Position numbers and translations under genes: made by a program. Of a stretch of 64,000 nt of DNA, positions 49,736 through 60,933 are shown piece by piece. The first letter of the stretch is position 1. Every line of letters starts with the position of its first letter. The stretch is taken from the NCBI GenBank assembly GCA_036381595.1, contig DASVCN010000039.1, positions 1-64,000 of the forward strand. The letters run 5' to 3'. Source of the stretch: Trueperaceae bacterium (GTDB taxonomy: Bacteria; Deinococcota; Deinococci; Deinococcales; Trueperaceae). The notes beneath the pieces are model-generated. The model did not search any database and was not told the DNA's origin. It saw only the letters and a list, made by a program, of their open reading frames with translations.

Positions 49736-51121
49736 CTACATGTGCAGCGCACGACCTTCGACCGCCAATGCCGCCTCCTTGACGATCTCCGAGAGGGTGG
49801 GGTGAGCGTGCACGGTGCGGGCCAGGTCTTCGCTCGAGGCCGAGAAGTTCATGGCTGCGACCGCTTCGGCGATCAGATCGCCCGCTCGCGCGCCGATGAT
49901 GTGAACACCGACTATCCTGTCCGTCTGAGCGTCAGCGAGTACCTTCACCTTGCCCTCGGTGGATCCGAGAGCCCGGGCCCGGCCGTTGGCAAGATAGGGG
50001 AACACGCCTTTCTTGTAGACGATCCCCTCCTCCTTGAGCTGCTCCTCGGTCTTCCCTACCGTGGCTACCTCGGGTTCGGTGTAGACGATCCCGGGGATCA
50101 CCTCGTAGTTGACGTGACCGGGCAGTCCGGCGAGGATCTCGGCGATCGCTACCCCCTCCTCCTCGGCCTTGTGGGCGAGCATCGGTCCTTCGATGACGTC
50201 GCCGATGGCGTGGATCCCCTCGACGTTGGTCATCAGGTTCTCGTCGACCAGTACCCTTCCCCGCTCGTCGGTCTTCACGCCCACGGACTCGAGTCCGAGT
50301 CCCTCGGTATTCGGTAGCCGGCCCACCGCAACCAGTACCCTGTCGGCCTCCAGCTCCTCGCCGCCCTCGAGGGTGACCACCGCCCCGTTCCCCTTCGCCT
50401 TCGCGCCCGTCACCTTGACGCCCAGGCGGAACTCGATCCCCTGCTTCTTGAAAGCCTTGAGGGCATCGGCGGCGAGTTCCCGATCCATGCCCGGCAGGAT
50501 GCGATCGAAGTACTCGAGCACCGTCACCTGCGAGCCGAGCCGCTTCCACACCGCCCCCAGTTCGAGGCCGATGTAGCCAGCGCCGATCACGATCAACCGC
50601 TCGGGCGGCTTCTCGTAGGAGAGCGCTTCCGTCGAGGTGCCCACCCTGTCGCCATCGATCTCCACGCCGGGGATGCTGGCGACCTTCGAGCCGGTGGCGA
50701 TAACGATCCTCTCGGCTTCCAGCTTCTCATCGCCTCTTTCGCCGTGCACCACGACCCCGCCGGGCCCGGTGATTTCGCCACGGCCCTGGTAGCGCTTCAC
50801 CCGATTCTTCTTGAAGAGGAACGCTACCCCGTCGGTGTTCGCCTTGACGACTTCGTCCTTCCGCTTGAGCATCCGCGGCAGGTCGAGCTTGACGTTCTTC
50901 ACCAGGACACCGTGCTTCTCGAGACCGTTCTGCGCCTCGAAGAAGCGCTCGCTGGACTCCAGCATCGCCTTCGACGGTATGCAGCCGACGCGGACGCAGG
51001 TTCCCCCCAGGGTTTCTTCCTGTTCCACGCAGGCGACATCGAAGCCCAGCTGGGCTGCTCGGATCGCAGCGACATAACCGCCTGGGCCGCCGCCGATGAT
51101 TATCACGTCGTGCTTGGGCAT
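49736..51121 (-). CDS. lpdA: Dihydrolipoyl dehydrogenase (E3)
   Basis: 461 residues from the ATG at 51121 (AGGAGAAC directly upstream). DVIIIGGGPGGYVAAIRAAQLG binds FAD, GGTCVRVGCIPSK holds the redox-active disulfide (CxxxxC), VIGAGYIGLELGAVWKRLG binds NAD, and HAHPTLSE carries the catalytic His-Glu pair. It reoxidises the lipoyl arm of the E2 protein. Third gene of sucA-sucB-lpd, so chiefly the E3 of 2-oxoglutarate dehydrogenase here. Confidence 0.95.
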   Translation of the reverse strand: MPKHDVIIIGGGPGGYVAAIRAAQLGFDVACVEQEETLGGTCVRVGCIPSKAMLESSERFFEAQNGLEKHGVLVKNVKLDLPRMLKRKDEVVKANTDGVAFLFKKNRVKRYQGRGEITGPGGVVVHGERGDEKLEAERIVIATGSKVASIPGVEIDGDRVGTSTEALSYEKPPERLIVIGAGYIGLELGAVWKRLGSQVTVLEYFDRILPGMDRELAADALKAFKKQGIEFRLGVKVTGAKAKGNGAVVTLEGGEELEADRVLVAVGRLPNTEGLGLESVGVKTDERGRVLVDENLMTNVEGIHAIGDVIEGPMLAHKAEEEGVAIAEILAGLPGHVNYEVIPGIVYTEPEVATVGKTEEQLKEEGIVYKKGVFPYLANGRARALGSTEGKVKVLADAQTDRIVGVHIIGARAGDLIAEAVAAMNFSASSEDLARTVHAHPTLSEIVKEAALAVEGRALHM

Positions 51122-51177
51122 GTTCTCCTCCGGCGAGGCCGCTGCCGGCCCCATTCTCCGCTGTGAGGCGCTGTGTA

Positions 51178-52482
51178 CTAGACCTCCAGCAGCATCCGCG
51201 TGGGACGCTCGATCGCCTCCTTGATCCGCTTGAGGAAGGTGACGGCTTCCCGCCCGTCCACGATCCGATGGTCGTAGGTGAGGGCGACGTACATCATCGG
51301 CCGGATCTCTACCTTGCCGTCGATGGCCACAGGCCGTTCCTGGATCGTGTGCATACCTAGGACGCCGGACTGAGGCGGGTTGACGATCGGCGTCGACATG
51401 AGCGAGCCGAAGACGCCACCGTTGGAGATGGTGAACGTCCCGCCCTGCAACTCCTCGGGGGCGATCCTGTTCGCCTGGGCTCGAACCCCGAAATCACCGA
51501 TCGCGCTCTCGATCTCGGCGAACGACATCCGCTCGGCGTTGCGCAACACCGGTACGACCAGACCCTTCGGCGTCGAGACGGCGACGCCGATGTCGTAGTA
51601 GTTCTTGTAGACGATGCTCTGATCGCGAATCTCGGCGTTGAGCTGAGGGATGCTCTTGAGCGCGTCGATAGCGGCCTTGACGAAGAACGACATGAAGCCC
51701 AGCCGCACATCGTAGCGCTTCTCGAAAGCCTCGCGGTACTCCTTGCGCAGTTGCATGACCTGGCTCATGTCGATCTCGTTGAAGGTGGTGAGCAGGGCCG
51801 CATTGCGCTGCGCCTCGACGAGCCGTTCGGCGATGCGGCGGCGGAGTGGGCTCATCGGCACCACTTCCTCCTCACGCTCGCCGGCCGCGGCCGGAGCGGG
51901 AGCGTTTTCGGTAGCGGCCGGTCGGGTCGATCCGGTCGCCGGCGCTTCGCTCTTGGCGGACGCCAGGTGCCGTTGCACGTCCTCCTTGAGGAGTCTGCCG
52001 CCCGGTCCGCTCGCCTCTACCTCTTCCGCCCGCAGGCCGTGCTCGTCGAGGAGCCTACGAGCGGCGGGCATGACCAACGGAGCTCCTTTGGCCGCCACGC
52101 CGCTTTCGACAGCGGAGCGTGCGGCGGCGGACGGTTCCTCGGCCTGCTTGGGCGCCGACTTGGGCGATTCGGCTTGTTGCGGCGCCGACCTGGCTGGATC
52201 GGCTTGCTGGGGCGACGACCTCACTGGTTCGGCTTGCCCGGCCGCGCCCTCCTCGATGTGAGCGATCACCTCTTCGACCTGGGCCGACTCGCCCTGCTTC
52301 TTCAGTACCTTCGTCAGCTTGCCTGCTACCGGGGCTGGAACCTCGACCGTCGCCTTGTCGGTCTCTACCTCGACCAACGGTTCGTCTTGAGCTACGGCGT
52401 CGCCCTCCTTCTTCAGCCAGGTACCGATGAATACCTCGGAAACCGACTCGCCGACGGCGGGCACTTTCAGTTCAACAGCCAT
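51178..52482 (-). CDS. sucB: Dihydrolipoyl succinyltransferase (E2)
   Basis: 434 residues with GAGGAG before the ATG. An N-terminal lipoyl domain has the modified Lys in [14 protein letters not shown] flexible linker follows with imperfect SAPQQA-type repeats, then a peripheral subunit-binding domain ([32 protein letters not shown]) and the catalytic domain ending in [15 protein letters not shown] with the active His and Asp. It transfers succinyl groups to CoA. Single lipoyl domain and position after sucA support SucB over AceF. Confidence 0.93.
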   Translation of the reverse strand: MAVELKVPAVGESVSEVFIGTWLKKEGDAVAQDEPLVEVETDKATVEVPAPVAGKLTKVLKKQGESAQVEEVIAHIEEGAAGQAEPVRSSPQQADPARSAPQQAESPKSAPKQAEEPSAAARSAVESGVAAKGAPLVMPAARRLLDEHGLRAEEVEASGPGGRLLKEDVQRHLASAKSEAPATGSTRPAATENAPAPAAAGEREEEVVPMSPLRRRIAERLVEAQRNAALLTTFNEIDMSQVMQLRKEYREAFEKRYDVRLGFMSFFVKAAIDALKSIPQLNAEIRDQSIVYKNYYDIGVAVSTPKGLVVPVLRNAERMSFAEIESAIGDFGVRAQANRIAPEELQGGTFTISNGGVFGSLMSTPIVNPPQSGVLGMHTIQERPVAIDGKVEIRPMMYVALTYDHRIVDGREAVTFLKRIKEAIERPTRMLLEV

Positions 52483-52626
52483 GTCTGCTCCTCGTATGAC
52501 GTAGGTGACGTCGCTCGCCCAGTTCCCCGCACGTTACCCGATACAGCGGTGCTGGCGCCCCTGAGGGAGGTTTCGCCCTCGCCTCCACTGAGGCCTCGCA
52601 ACTCGGACCGCTCCCGCTCGCGCTGC

Positions 52627-55431
<2,805 letters not shown>

Positions 55432-55527
55432 GTTGTCATCTGACTTGGACTGTCGCTTCCTTCCTCCGCCGGTTCAGTACCGGCGACGCCCGTAACACGG
55501 ACATCGTTCAGTTTCTGGCACGAGCGC

Positions 55528-55533
55528 ATAGTA
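55528..55533 (-). promoter_or_regulatory. Extended -10 box of the suc operon
   Basis: TACTAT on the minus strand with TGT directly upstream, about 97 bases before the sucA ATG. The leader contains a hairpin (CGCCGG/CCGGCG, 55467-55485). Confidence 0.5.
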
Positions 55534-55670
55534 ACAGGCGCGCTCGACCGCGGACCATCCGTTCCTGAGGGCTCGTCCGCCTCACCTCATGTCCCCTTGT
55601 AGCACCCAATCTGAGCACTCGGTGCCGCATATCTTACGGTCGCGGGCTGCCGCCTCCGGAGGCCACGGGG

Positions 55671-55676
55671 TAGATT
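55671..55676 (+). promoter_or_regulatory. -10 box of the PfkB kinase gene (leaderless)
   Basis: TAGATT, six bases before the GTG at 55683; decides the start. Confidence 0.6.
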
Positions 55677-55682
55677 GATCCG

Positions 55683-56645
55683 GTGGCCCACCTGGTGACC
55701 CTGGGAGAGTTGCTGGTCGACTTCATCGCCCACGAAGCCGGCGTGCCGGCAGGCGAAGCGACCAGTTGGAGCGCCCTTCCCGGCGGCGCACCCGCCAACG
55801 TGGCGGTGGGTGCGGCCCGGCTCGGGGTTCCCACCTCGTTCCTGGGCAAGGTAGGCGACGATCCGTTCGGCAGGATGCTGGAGCGCGCCCTCGCTGCCGA
55901 AGGGGTGGAAACGAGCGGGCTGCGCTTCGAGAAGGGCGCTCGAACAGCGTTGGCCTTCGTGAGCCTGGGCGATGATGGCGAGCGGTCGTTCCACTTCTAC
56001 CGGCACCCCTCGGCCGACATGCTCTATCGCCCCGACGAGGTCGACCTGGAGGCGGTGAGGCAGGCGCGGGTACTGCACTTCGGCAGCATCAGCCTCATCG
56101 CCGAGCCGTCCCGAAGTGCGACGCTGGCAGCGGTGGAAGCCGCCAGGGAGGCGGGTGTGACGGTTACCTTCGACCCCAACCTGCGCCTCGACCTGTGGCC
56201 GGGGGCCGATGAGGCCCTCAGCGGGATCTTCGCGGCTATGGGGCAAGCCCACGTCGTGAAACTGAGCGAGGAGGAACTCGAGTTCGTCGCGGGGGGCGTC
56301 GGCGAGACTTATGCCCGGGAGTTGGCACGAGAGCTTGACCTCCTCGTGATCACCCGCGCAGCGAAAGGCGCCTTGTTGATAGCCGGGGACACGACACAGG
56401 AGGTACCTGCCTTCGAGACGAACGTGGTGGACACGACCGGCGCGGGAGACTCGTTCATGGCGGCACTCGTTGCCGGCATCGTCGCGAACCCGGGAATCGC
56501 GGAGCAGCCCGAGGCATTAAGGGAGGTGGCGCTTCGAGCCAACGCCTGCGCGGCCATCACGGTCTCGAGCAGGGGCGCGATCCCCGCGCTTCCCCACGCC
56601 GAACGACTCGTGGAGTTCCTCGCTCGTGAGCACGTCACCAAGTAG
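55683..56645 (+). CDS. PfkB-family sugar kinase, probably fructokinase
   Basis: 320 residues. TLGELLVDFIAHE opens a ribokinase fold; PGGAPANVAVGAARLGVPTSFLGKVGDDPFGRML is PfkB signature 1, and DTTGAGDSFMAALVAGI signature 2 with the catalytic Asp and anion hole. VTFDPNLRLDLWP is typical of fructokinases and 2-keto-3-deoxygluconate kinases, so fructose is the most likely substrate. Followed after nine bases by the threonine dehydratase gene, whose -10 overlaps this stop. Confidence 0.88.
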   Translation: MAHLVTLGELLVDFIAHEAGVPAGEATSWSALPGGAPANVAVGAARLGVPTSFLGKVGDDPFGRMLERALAAEGVETSGLRFEKGARTALAFVSLGDDGERSFHFYRHPSADMLYRPDEVDLEAVRQARVLHFGSISLIAEPSRSATLAAVEAAREAGVTVTFDPNLRLDLWPGADEALSGIFAAMGQAHVVKLSEEELEFVAGGVGETYARELARELDLLVITRAAKGALLIAGDTTQEVPAFETNVVDTTGAGDSFMAALVAGIVANPGIAEQPEALREVALRANACAAITVSSRGAIPALPHAERLVEFLAREHVTK

Positions 56646-56648
56646 ACT
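56643..56648 (+). promoter_or_regulatory. -10 box of the threonine dehydratase gene (leaderless)
   Basis: TAGACT overlapping the PfkB stop, six bases before the ATG at 56655. Confidence 0.55.
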
Positions 56649-56654
56649 TCGCCA

Positions 56655-57626
56655 ATGACCGTCACCATCGGAGCGATCCGCGAGGCCGCCGAGAGGATCG
56701 CGGGAGCGATCTACCCGACGCCCCTCATCCGCCTTCCCCTCGCCGACGAGGCCGAGGAGGTCTTCGTCAAGGCCGAGAACCTGCAACGAACCGGATCGTT
56801 CAAGCTCCGGGGGGCATACAACTTCCTCGCCTCGCTCACGCCGGCCGAGCGCGACCGCGGTGTCGTCGCCCACTCCAGCGGCAACCACGCCCAAGGTGTC
56901 GCCTGCGCAGCCAGACTGCTGGGGATCGAAGCGACGATAGTCATCCCCGAGGGCGCCCCGCACCTGAAAGTGGAGCGAACCCGCGCGCACGGAGCCGCGA
57001 TCGTGCGGTGCGGCAACAGCAGCGACGAGAGGGAGCGGGTGGCGAGGGAACTCGTCGAGTCGGAAGGGTACATCCTGGTGCCTCCCTTCGACCATCCGCT
57101 CATCGTCGCAGGTCAGGGAACCGTGGGGCTCGAGATCGTTCAGAGCCTGAAGGGCGTCCGGAACGTCCTCGTGCCCGTCGGTGGCGGCGGCCTCTCTGCC
57201 GGTGTGGCCACGGCGATCGCCGCGCTCGCCCCCGACGCTCGGGTGATCGGAGTCGAGCCGGAACTGGCAGCCGATGCGAAGGAGTCGCTCGAGGTGGGGC
57301 GGCCCGTGTCGTGGTCGGCCGAGGAGGTCACCCGGACGATGGCGGACGGAGTACGAACGCAGCGAATCGGTGACCTCAACTTCGAGATCCTCCGCCGGCT
57401 GCTGGCCGGGGTCGTGACCGTGAGCGAGGAGGAGATCGAAGAGACCGCGCGCTGGTACCTGCTGGAGGCGCGTCTCGTCGTCGAGCCTACCGGCGCCCTC
57501 AGCCTCGCCGCTTATCGGCGCCTGCGCAGAGGAGCTAGCGAGCTCTCGCTCCTCCCGGGTCCCACGGTGGTGGTTGCCTCGGGCGGGAACGTCGGACAGA
57601 AGGCGGTCGCGTCCCTGCTCGACTGA
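56655..57626 (+). CDS. Threonine/serine ammonia-lyase-like PLP enzyme
   Basis: 323 residues, fold type II. NLQRTGSFKLRGAYNFL holds the PLP-binding Lys, HSSGNHAQGVACAARLLG the substrate loop and VPVGGGGLSAGVATAIAALAP the phosphate-binding glycine loop. There is no ACT regulatory domain, so it is the short catabolic (TdcB) or serine-racemase-like type rather than the long IlvA. It deaminates threonine or serine to 2-oxobutyrate or pyruvate. Probably leaderless. Confidence 0.87.
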   Translation: MTVTIGAIREAAERIAGAIYPTPLIRLPLADEAEEVFVKAENLQRTGSFKLRGAYNFLASLTPAERDRGVVAHSSGNHAQGVACAARLLGIEATIVIPEGAPHLKVERTRAHGAAIVRCGNSSDERERVARELVESEGYILVPPFDHPLIVAGQGTVGLEIVQSLKGVRNVLVPVGGGGLSAGVATAIAALAPDARVIGVEPELAADAKESLEVGRPVSWSAEEVTRTMADGVRTQRIGDLNFEILRRLLAGVVTVSEEEIEETARWYLLEARLVVEPTGALSLAAYRRLRRGASELSLLPGPTVVVASGGNVGQKAVASLLD

Positions 57627-57711
57627 CGGACCTTCGACCGGGGGCAGCACGTGGTCGGCTGGGTCCTTCCGGGAGTGGTGAACCCGGTACTGCCGCCGAC
57701 CGGAGGTGCGT

Positions 57712-57717
57712 TACGAT
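57712..57717 (+). promoter_or_regulatory. -10 box of the single-helix membrane protein gene
   Basis: TACGAT, nine bases before the ATG at 57727; GGGAGCGAG in between could also act as Shine-Dalgarno. Confidence 0.4.
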
Positions 57718-57726
57718 GGGAGCGAG

Positions 57727-58134
57727 ATGGACATCGCCCCGTTAGCCCTGGTCGTCCTCCTCGGGTACGGCCTGCTCATCGCGATCTCGCTGACCACCTG
57801 GACGGCTGTCGCCTATTTCAGGGAGGACGCCGAGGAGGCCGGCAAGCAACTGGAGCCCGCCGCGGCGCCCACCCGAACGCGGGCGCAGGTCAAGCGCGCC
57901 GTCAGCAACGATGAGGTGCGCGGCGCCCGCTCGAGGCGCGCCAGGAACGGCGCTGATCCCTTCTCCACGGGCGCGAAGTCGGCTGCCGTCGAAGGGGCCA
58001 CCGCCTCCCGACCGGCCGCGGTTGCCTGGCAGCCGGAGGGTGTCCCCAAGAGGCCGCCGGCCAAGGAGGACTCTGACGAGGACGCCTTCGAGCGCTTCCT
58101 CAACTCCCGGTCCGATGATTTCGACCTGCGCTGA
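57727..58134 (+). CDS. Single-helix membrane protein, unknown function
   Basis: 135 residues. Residues about 4-30 (PLALVVLLGYGLLIAISLTTWTAVAYF) form one membrane helix. The rest is a low-complexity, Ala/Arg/Pro-rich cytoplasmic tail ending in an acidic motif (DSDEDAFERFLNSRSDDFDLR). No recognised domain. It lies 10 bases before the sensor kinase gene and may be a membrane anchor or partner of it, by position only. Confidence 0.6.
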   Translation: MDIAPLALVVLLGYGLLIAISLTTWTAVAYFREDAEEAGKQLEPAAAPTRTRAQVKRAVSNDEVRGARSRRARNGADPFSTGAKSAAVEGATASRPAAVAWQPEGVPKRPPAKEDSDEDAFERFLNSRSDDFDLR

Positions 58135-58143
58135 ACGAGCGAA

Positions 58144-59283
58144 TTGAGAGTCGGAAGCAGACAGGAACAACTCGAAGTACTGAACACCCTCGGGGAGGTG
58201 CTGAACCGCGAGCCGGAGTTCGAGCGGGCCCTCCCGGAGGCGCTGGAGCGGCTGGTGCGCCTCATGGGGCTCAGCACCGGCTGGGTGTTCCTGAGCAACA
58301 CGAGCCAGGGCGACAGCCACCAGGGGAGCTTCTCACTGGCTGCGAGCACGGGATTGCCACCGGCGCTGGAGCGCGACGACAGGGAACCGCTCTGCAGCGG
58401 TAGCTGCGACTGCCAGGGCCTGCTGCGCAGGGGGAAGCTCGATCGAGGCGTGAACATGGTGACGTGCAGCCGGCTCGCCAAGGCCAGAGGCGACCGAGGC
58501 GGACTCGAACTCCACGCCAGTGTCCCGCTACTCGGGGCCCAGGGACCGGTTGGCATAGTCAATCTGGCCGCGCCCGGCGACACACGGTTCGAAGCGAGCA
58601 CCCTCACCTTCCTGGCTGCCGTGGGCAAGCAGTTGGGGATCGCGTTCGAACGGAGCCGGCTGCAGGCCCGCAGGACCCGCGAGGCGCGCTACACGGCTAC
58701 GCTCGAGGAGCGGGAGCGCATCGCTCGCCAGATGCACGATTCCCTCGCCCAGCTGCTCTTCGCGGCCGATCTCTCCCTGCAGGCGGCTCTTGACGAGCAG
58801 GGGGAGGACCCCTCCCCGTCGCTCGTACGGGCGGCGGAGGCGGTGGCGGGCGCTCTGGCCGACCTGCGCGGCCTGGTGGAGGTCCAACGACCGGCAGACC
58901 TCTCCAGCGGCCTGCTGCCGGCCCTCTCCCGGCTCGCCGAACGTACCGGCGGAGGATCAGTACGCGTTCATCTCGACAGCCAGCCGCTCGACGCCTTCGG
59001 CAGGGCCGCCGAGACGCTTTACCTGGTCGCTCAGGAAGCGGTAGGCAACGCGCTTCGGCACGGCGAGTGCACCAACATCTGGCTGCGGCTCGAGGCGGTC
59101 GAGGACAGGCTCCGCCTCACCGTCGCCGACGACGGGAAGGGGTTCGACCCGCACCGGGCGGCCGGCGGCCTCGGCCTGCAAGGGATGCACGACAGAACGA
59201 AGGGGGCCGGCGGCAGCTTCGCCATCGAGAGCGGGCAGGATGGCAGCCGGGTAGTGGCGGAGGTCCCATGGCGTACCGACTGA
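58144..59283 (+). CDS. GAF-domain NarL-family sensor histidine kinase
   Basis: 379 residues, TTG start at 58144. No membrane helix. A GAF domain (about 15-165) carries four Cys: C84, C88 and C90 in LCSGSCDCQ, and C108 in MVTCSRL, suitable for an iron-sulfur cluster or zinc. The HisKA_3 segment ERIARQMHDSLAQLLFAADL has the phospho-His at 198; the ATPase domain has AQEAVGNALRHGECTNI (N box) and VADDGKGFDPHRAAGGLGLQGMHDR (G boxes). It overlaps its response regulator by 16 bases. Probably a cytoplasmic redox or oxygen sensor. Confidence 0.87.
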   Translation: MRVGSRQEQLEVLNTLGEVLNREPEFERALPEALERLVRLMGLSTGWVFLSNTSQGDSHQGSFSLAASTGLPPALERDDREPLCSGSCDCQGLLRRGKLDRGVNMVTCSRLAKARGDRGGLELHASVPLLGAQGPVGIVNLAAPGDTRFEASTLTFLAAVGKQLGIAFERSRLQARRTREARYTATLEERERIARQMHDSLAQLLFAADLSLQAALDEQGEDPSPSLVRAAEAVAGALADLRGLVEVQRPADLSSGLLPALSRLAERTGGGSVRVHLDSQPLDAFGRAAETLYLVAQEAVGNALRHGECTNIWLRLEAVEDRLRLTVADDGKGFDPHRAAGGLGLQGMHDRTKGAGGSFAIESGQDGSRVVAEVPWRTD

Positions 59284-59903
59284 TGCTGGTCGACGATCAC
59301 CCGGTCGTAAGGCAAGGGCTCCGCTCCTTCCTCTCCCGTCAGGACGACCTCGAGATCGTCGCCGAGGCCGGTAGCCTGGCCGAAGCACGCGAGCGAGCGG
59401 CTCAGGTGAGCGGCGAACTCGACCTCGTCCTGCTCGACATCGAACTTCCCGACGGCAGCGGCCTCTCGCTCATCCGCGAGTTGCTGGACCAGCCGCACCC
59501 TCCCCGGGTGCTGGTCCTGACCTCCTTCCTCGAGCGCGAGTATGTGCGCGAGGCGCTGCGGCGCGGCGCGAACGGCTACCTCATCAAGCACGCGGGAACA
59601 CAGGTGCTGCTCGACGGCGTCCGGGCGGTGCTGCGCGGCGAGATGCCGCTCGACCCCGCAGCGGCCAGGCTGCTCGCGCAAGACCGGAGCGATCCTGTCG
59701 CGGAGCTCACTCCCAGAGAGCGACAGGTACTGGAACTCCTGGCTGAAGGGCTTTCGAACCGCGACATTTCCCAACGGCTGAACGTGCGCGAGAAGACGGT
59801 CAAGTCGCACCTCGGGAACGTGTTCGCCAAGCTCGGTTTGCGCGACCGGACCCAGGCCGCGCTATGGGCTCGCGAGCACGGTTTGCAGACTACGCGTCGC
59901 TGA
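59268..59903 (+). CDS. NarL/FixJ-family response regulator
   Basis: 211 residues from the ATG at 59268, with GGAGG directly upstream inside the kinase gene. Receiver domain: LMLVDDHPVVRQGL, phospho-acceptor D57 in LVLLDIELPDGSG, the Thr of VLVLTSF and the Lys of GYLIKHAG. The C-terminal LuxR-type HTH is LTPRERQVLELLAEGLSNRDISQRLNVREKTVKSHLGNVFAKLGLRDR. A transcription factor controlled by the kinase just upstream; its targets are unknown. Confidence 0.92.
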   Translation: MAYRLMLVDDHPVVRQGLRSFLSRQDDLEIVAEAGSLAEARERAAQVSGELDLVLLDIELPDGSGLSLIRELLDQPHPPRVLVLTSFLEREYVREALRRGANGYLIKHAGTQVLLDGVRAVLRGEMPLDPAAARLLAQDRSDPVAELTPRERQVLELLAEGLSNRDISQRLNVREKTVKSHLGNVFAKLGLRDRTQAALWAREHGLQTTRR

Positions 59904-60016
59904 ACTCCATGATCTCGTGCTGCGCGCGGCTGCGACTTTGGTCGCAGATGCAGCCCCGACCTCCGGCCGTTTCCGCCGGCTCCCCGATGAGCGACGCTGA
60001 CGGCAGGAGGTTGGAA

Positions 60017-60181
60017 ATGATCAGCGACTACACCATGTTCAAGCTAGCGACAGCCCGGGTGAACGACCTTCTGGCCCACGCGAACCGGCAGGGTCTTGTC
60101 CGGGGCCGCCGTCGGCAGAGGTGCGCTGCCGTACCCAAGGAGGCGGAGGGTGGCCCCAGGCCGGCAGGAGCGGCGAAGTGA
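60017..60181 (+). CDS. Small protein (54 residues) coupled to the SDR gene
   Basis: ATG at 60017 preceded by AGGAGG at a good distance. The first 25 residues (ISDYTMFKLATARVNDLLAH) look like an amphipathic helix and the rest is Arg/Gly/Pro-rich. Its TGA overlaps the GTG start of the SDR gene (GTGA), which supports translation. I do not recognise the family, though similar tiny helical ORFs next to two-component genes occur in related phyla as far as I recall. Confidence 0.55.
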   Translation: MISDYTMFKLATARVNDLLAHANRQGLVRGRRRQRCAAVPKEAEGGPRPAGAAK

Positions 60182-60933
60182 CGGCCCGCGAGTCTCCGGC
60201 GCAGTGGGGCGGACGGCCGGCTGCCGGCAGTGGCGCGCGGACCGCGCTGATTACCGGCGCCAGCAAGGGGTTGGGCTTCGCTCTCGCGCGATACCTCGCC
60301 TCGCGCCACTACCGGCTCGTCATAGACGCGCGCAGCGAGAGGGAGCTCTCCTCGGCGGCTGCCGAGCTTGCCGAGGTCACGACCGTCACCGCGGTCACCG
60401 GCGACGTCCGAGACGAGGCGCACCGGGCCGCACTCGTCGAAGCCGTCGGGGACGAACTCGACCTACTCGTCAACAACGCCTCGGATCTGGGGGTCACGCC
60501 GCTCCCCCCGCTCGTCCAGTACGACCTCGAGCGCTTCAGGCAGGTGTTCGAAGCTAACGTCTTCGCGCCGCTGGCGCTCGTTCAGGCGACCCTGCCCGCC
60601 CTGTTCAACGGCCACGGCCTGGTAGTGAACCTCTCCTCCGACGCGGCTCGCGGCGGCTATCCCGGCTGGGGCGCCTACGGAGCGAGCAAGGCAGCGCTCG
60701 ACCTCGTCGGGCTCACTCTCGCCAACGAGCTGCAGGGGGTGACGGTAGTGAACGTGGATCCCGGCGACATGCGCACGGATATGCACCAGGCGGCCTTCCC
60801 CGGCGAAGACATCGGCGACCGGAAGTTGCCGCAGGAGACGCTGCCGTTCTGGGCCGGGCTATTCGAGCAGACCACGAATAGTTTGAACGGCAAACGCCTC
60901 GAGGCCCAGGCCGAGGTATGGGAGTCGGCGTGA
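60178..60933 (+). CDS. Short-chain dehydrogenase/reductase
   Basis: 251 residues from the GTG at 60178 (AGGAG eight bases upstream). TALITGASKGLGFALARYLA is the cofactor-binding TGxxxGxG, GDVRDEAHRAAL the adenine contact, LVNNASDLG the NNAG-like motif and YGASKAALDLVGLTL the catalytic YxxxK with the upstream Ser in NLSSDAA. A classical SDR with NAD(P); substrate unknown. Coupled to the 54-residue gene before it and to the QueA-like gene after it (TGATG). Confidence 0.87.
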   Translation: MTARESPAQWGGRPAAGSGARTALITGASKGLGFALARYLASRHYRLVIDARSERELSSAAAELAEVTTVTAVTGDVRDEAHRAALVEAVGDELDLLVNNASDLGVTPLPPLVQYDLERFRQVFEANVFAPLALVQATLPALFNGHGLVVNLSSDAARGGYPGWGAYGASKAALDLVGLTLANELQGVTVVNVDPGDMRTDMHQAAFPGEDIGDRKLPQETLPFWAGLFEQTTNSLNGKRLEAQAEVWESA

